A stretch of DNA of 6,173 bases from Candidatus Sulfotelmatobacter sp. (GTDB lineage: Bacteria; Acidobacteriota; Terriglobia; Terriglobales; Acidobacteriaceae): positions 1-6,173 of the forward strand of contig JASIKQ010000528.1 in assembly GCA_030049565.1 (NCBI GenBank), given 5' to 3'. Below are positions 5,428 through 6,173 of this stretch, in pieces (the stretch's first letter is position 1; each line of letters opens with the position of its first letter). Made by a program: the position numbers and the translations under genes. The notes below the pieces were generated by a model that saw only the letters and a program-made list of their open reading frames with translations, was not told where the DNA came from and did no database searches.

Positions 5428-5856
5428 TCAGAACCACGTCCGCCTCCGGTAGTCGATGTACTGTTGTCCAAACTTCTCCCGCAAAACTTTTTCCTCCCTA
5501 CCGGCACGCCAGAATTGCGCCAGCACTGAGATTCCCACAAACGTATAGAAATATCCGGAGCGCAGGCACACCGCCGTCCCCAATAACGCCACCGTAGAAA
5601 ACAGATAAATCGGATGCCGGATCTTCGAATAGAGACCCACGGTCACCAGTTCCCGCGCTTCTGGCTTGGCCGTAAAAGAACTGCCCAGTTGCAGTTTGGC
5701 TATGAACCACAATACGAATCCCGGTACCGCGATCGCCTCGCCCACAATGCAAACCCAATCTCGCCGCCACGCTACAACAAACAAAAAAACGGCTACATAG
5801 AAAATAAAATCTCCGAGCAGCAGCCAGTATGAAATGGACGGTTTCGATCGTGTCAT
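5428..5856 (-). CDS. Isoprenylcysteine carboxyl methyltransferase family membrane protein
   Basis: A 142-residue integral membrane protein of the ICMT/PEMT-like methyltransferase group, which uses S-adenosylmethionine at the membrane. Hydrophobic helices lie near 10-30, 36-54, 83-98 and 101-117. The C-terminal half carries the family signature: GLYSKIRHPIY at 74-84 (RHP at 80-82), the REEKVLREKFG block with the EE pair at 121-122, then QQYIDYRRRT to the end. These residues form the SAM and substrate pocket in characterised relatives. The bacterial substrate is unknown, since prenylated CaaX proteins are generally absent. I chose ATG 5856. A TTG at 5910 would add 18 hydrophilic residues, and neither start has a clear Shine-Dalgarno box. 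The divergent plus-strand gene begins at 6100. Confidence 0.85.
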   Translation of the reverse strand: MTRSKPSISYWLLLGDFIFYVAVFLFVVAWRRDWVCIVGEAIAVPGFVLWFIAKLQLGSSFTAKPEARELVTVGLYSKIRHPIYLFSTVALLGTAVCLRSGYFYTFVGISVLAQFWRAGREEKVLREKFGQQYIDYRRRTWF

Positions 5857-6099
5857 TTTGAAACTGAAGGGTTGGTGCTGTGCCTCTCTAACTCGGGCAT
5901 GAGTCCGCAATTGCGCTACCCGTCCTTTGCTTCATGCTCTCCTCATTCCCACTCCGGGAACGCTCACAAAAAATCCGGCACTGATCACATCTTCTGACTC
6001 TCCCTTTATGCTATACAGGATGCGGTTTCCCGCCGCACGCCTCCGGTGGCGCGCGCAATCTGACCTCCCAGCCTCATCGCCCACAAAGGTGAGAACGCT

Positions 6100-6173
6100 A
6101 TGCTGCGCGCCTCGCTGTTTATTCTCTGCATTCTGCTCTCATGTTCGCTCGCTCCCGCTCAGGACGCCGCCAC
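6100..6173 (+). CDS. N-terminus of an exported protein, cut by the right edge
   Basis: The ATG at 6100 has an AAGGTGAG box (6086-6093) 6 bases upstream. The 24 visible codons read as a signal peptide: an Arg at position 3, a hydrophobic core LFILCILLS, then C15-SLAPA-Q21-DAA. Two processing routes are possible: lipoprotein cleavage before C15 (LLSC is an imperfect lipobox), or signal peptidase I cleavage at APA|Q. The latter resembles the A-x-A|Q end of the DUF1579 protein. The mature protein is outside the window, so no function can be assigned. It is the only plus-strand gene seen and is divergent from the methyltransferase gene. Confidence 0.75.
   Translation, partial: MLRASLFILCILLSCSLAPAQDAA

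Noticed and set aside
5946..5960. TTCCC-ACTCC-GGGAA hairpin in the divergent gap
   Set aside because: The stem is only 5 bp with no U-tract on either strand. There is no support for a terminator or operator.
6007..6017. TATGCT/TATACA as a -10 box for the right-edge gene
   Set aside because: No acceptable -35 hexamer lies at 16-18 bp spacing, so I could not support a promoter.

Overview
The window looks like ordinary chromosome from a GC-rich, Gram-negative soil-type bacterium. The best guess is Acidobacteriota (Terriglobia/Koribacter-like). The grounds are a DUF1579 secreted protein, a GAD-containing AspRS with a His in its anticodon-side loop, A-x-A|Q signal-peptide ends, and an intergenic heptamer-repeat array. 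This placement rests on gene style, not on a marker comparison.

Layout, right to left, because nearly everything is on the minus strand. An isoprenylcysteine carboxyl methyltransferase-type membrane protein (5428-5856) is followed by a gamma-class carbonic anhydrase-like protein (4848-5360). Next come an inverted pair of degenerate heptamer arrays (4753-4847) and hisS (3421-4734). A strong-looking sigma70-type promoter (3332-3360) then drives a secreted DUF1579 protein (2745-3272) and a small VOC-fold protein (2329-2646). A -10 box and a TTG start with a good ribosome binding site lead into aspS (287-2134). After the aspS stop an open frame with its own ATG (187 down to 1) runs off the left edge. 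At the right edge the only plus-strand gene begins (6100-6173): the N-terminus of an exported protein, divergent from the methyltransferase. The 243-base gap 5857-6099 between those divergent starts holds only weak promoter-like strings and short hairpins. No tRNA, rRNA, CRISPR array, IS element or phage gene was seen.

Function: the two long genes are the histidyl- and aspartyl-tRNA synthetases, which are neighbours in many bacteria. Here the pair is kept on one strand but split by the DUF1579-VOC unit. The remaining genes are accessory: a LbetaH carbonic anhydrase homologue, a small membrane methyltransferase, a VOC protein lacking the usual metal ligands, and a Met-rich exported protein.

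Most of the window is housekeeping DNA. The most unusual element is the 4753-4847 repeat: five heptamers of consensus NTTRGCM on one strand face five on the other. They can fold into a roughly 33-bp hairpin exactly filling the gap between the carbonic anhydrase stop and the hisS start. I did not find convincing evidence of a new multi-gene system.
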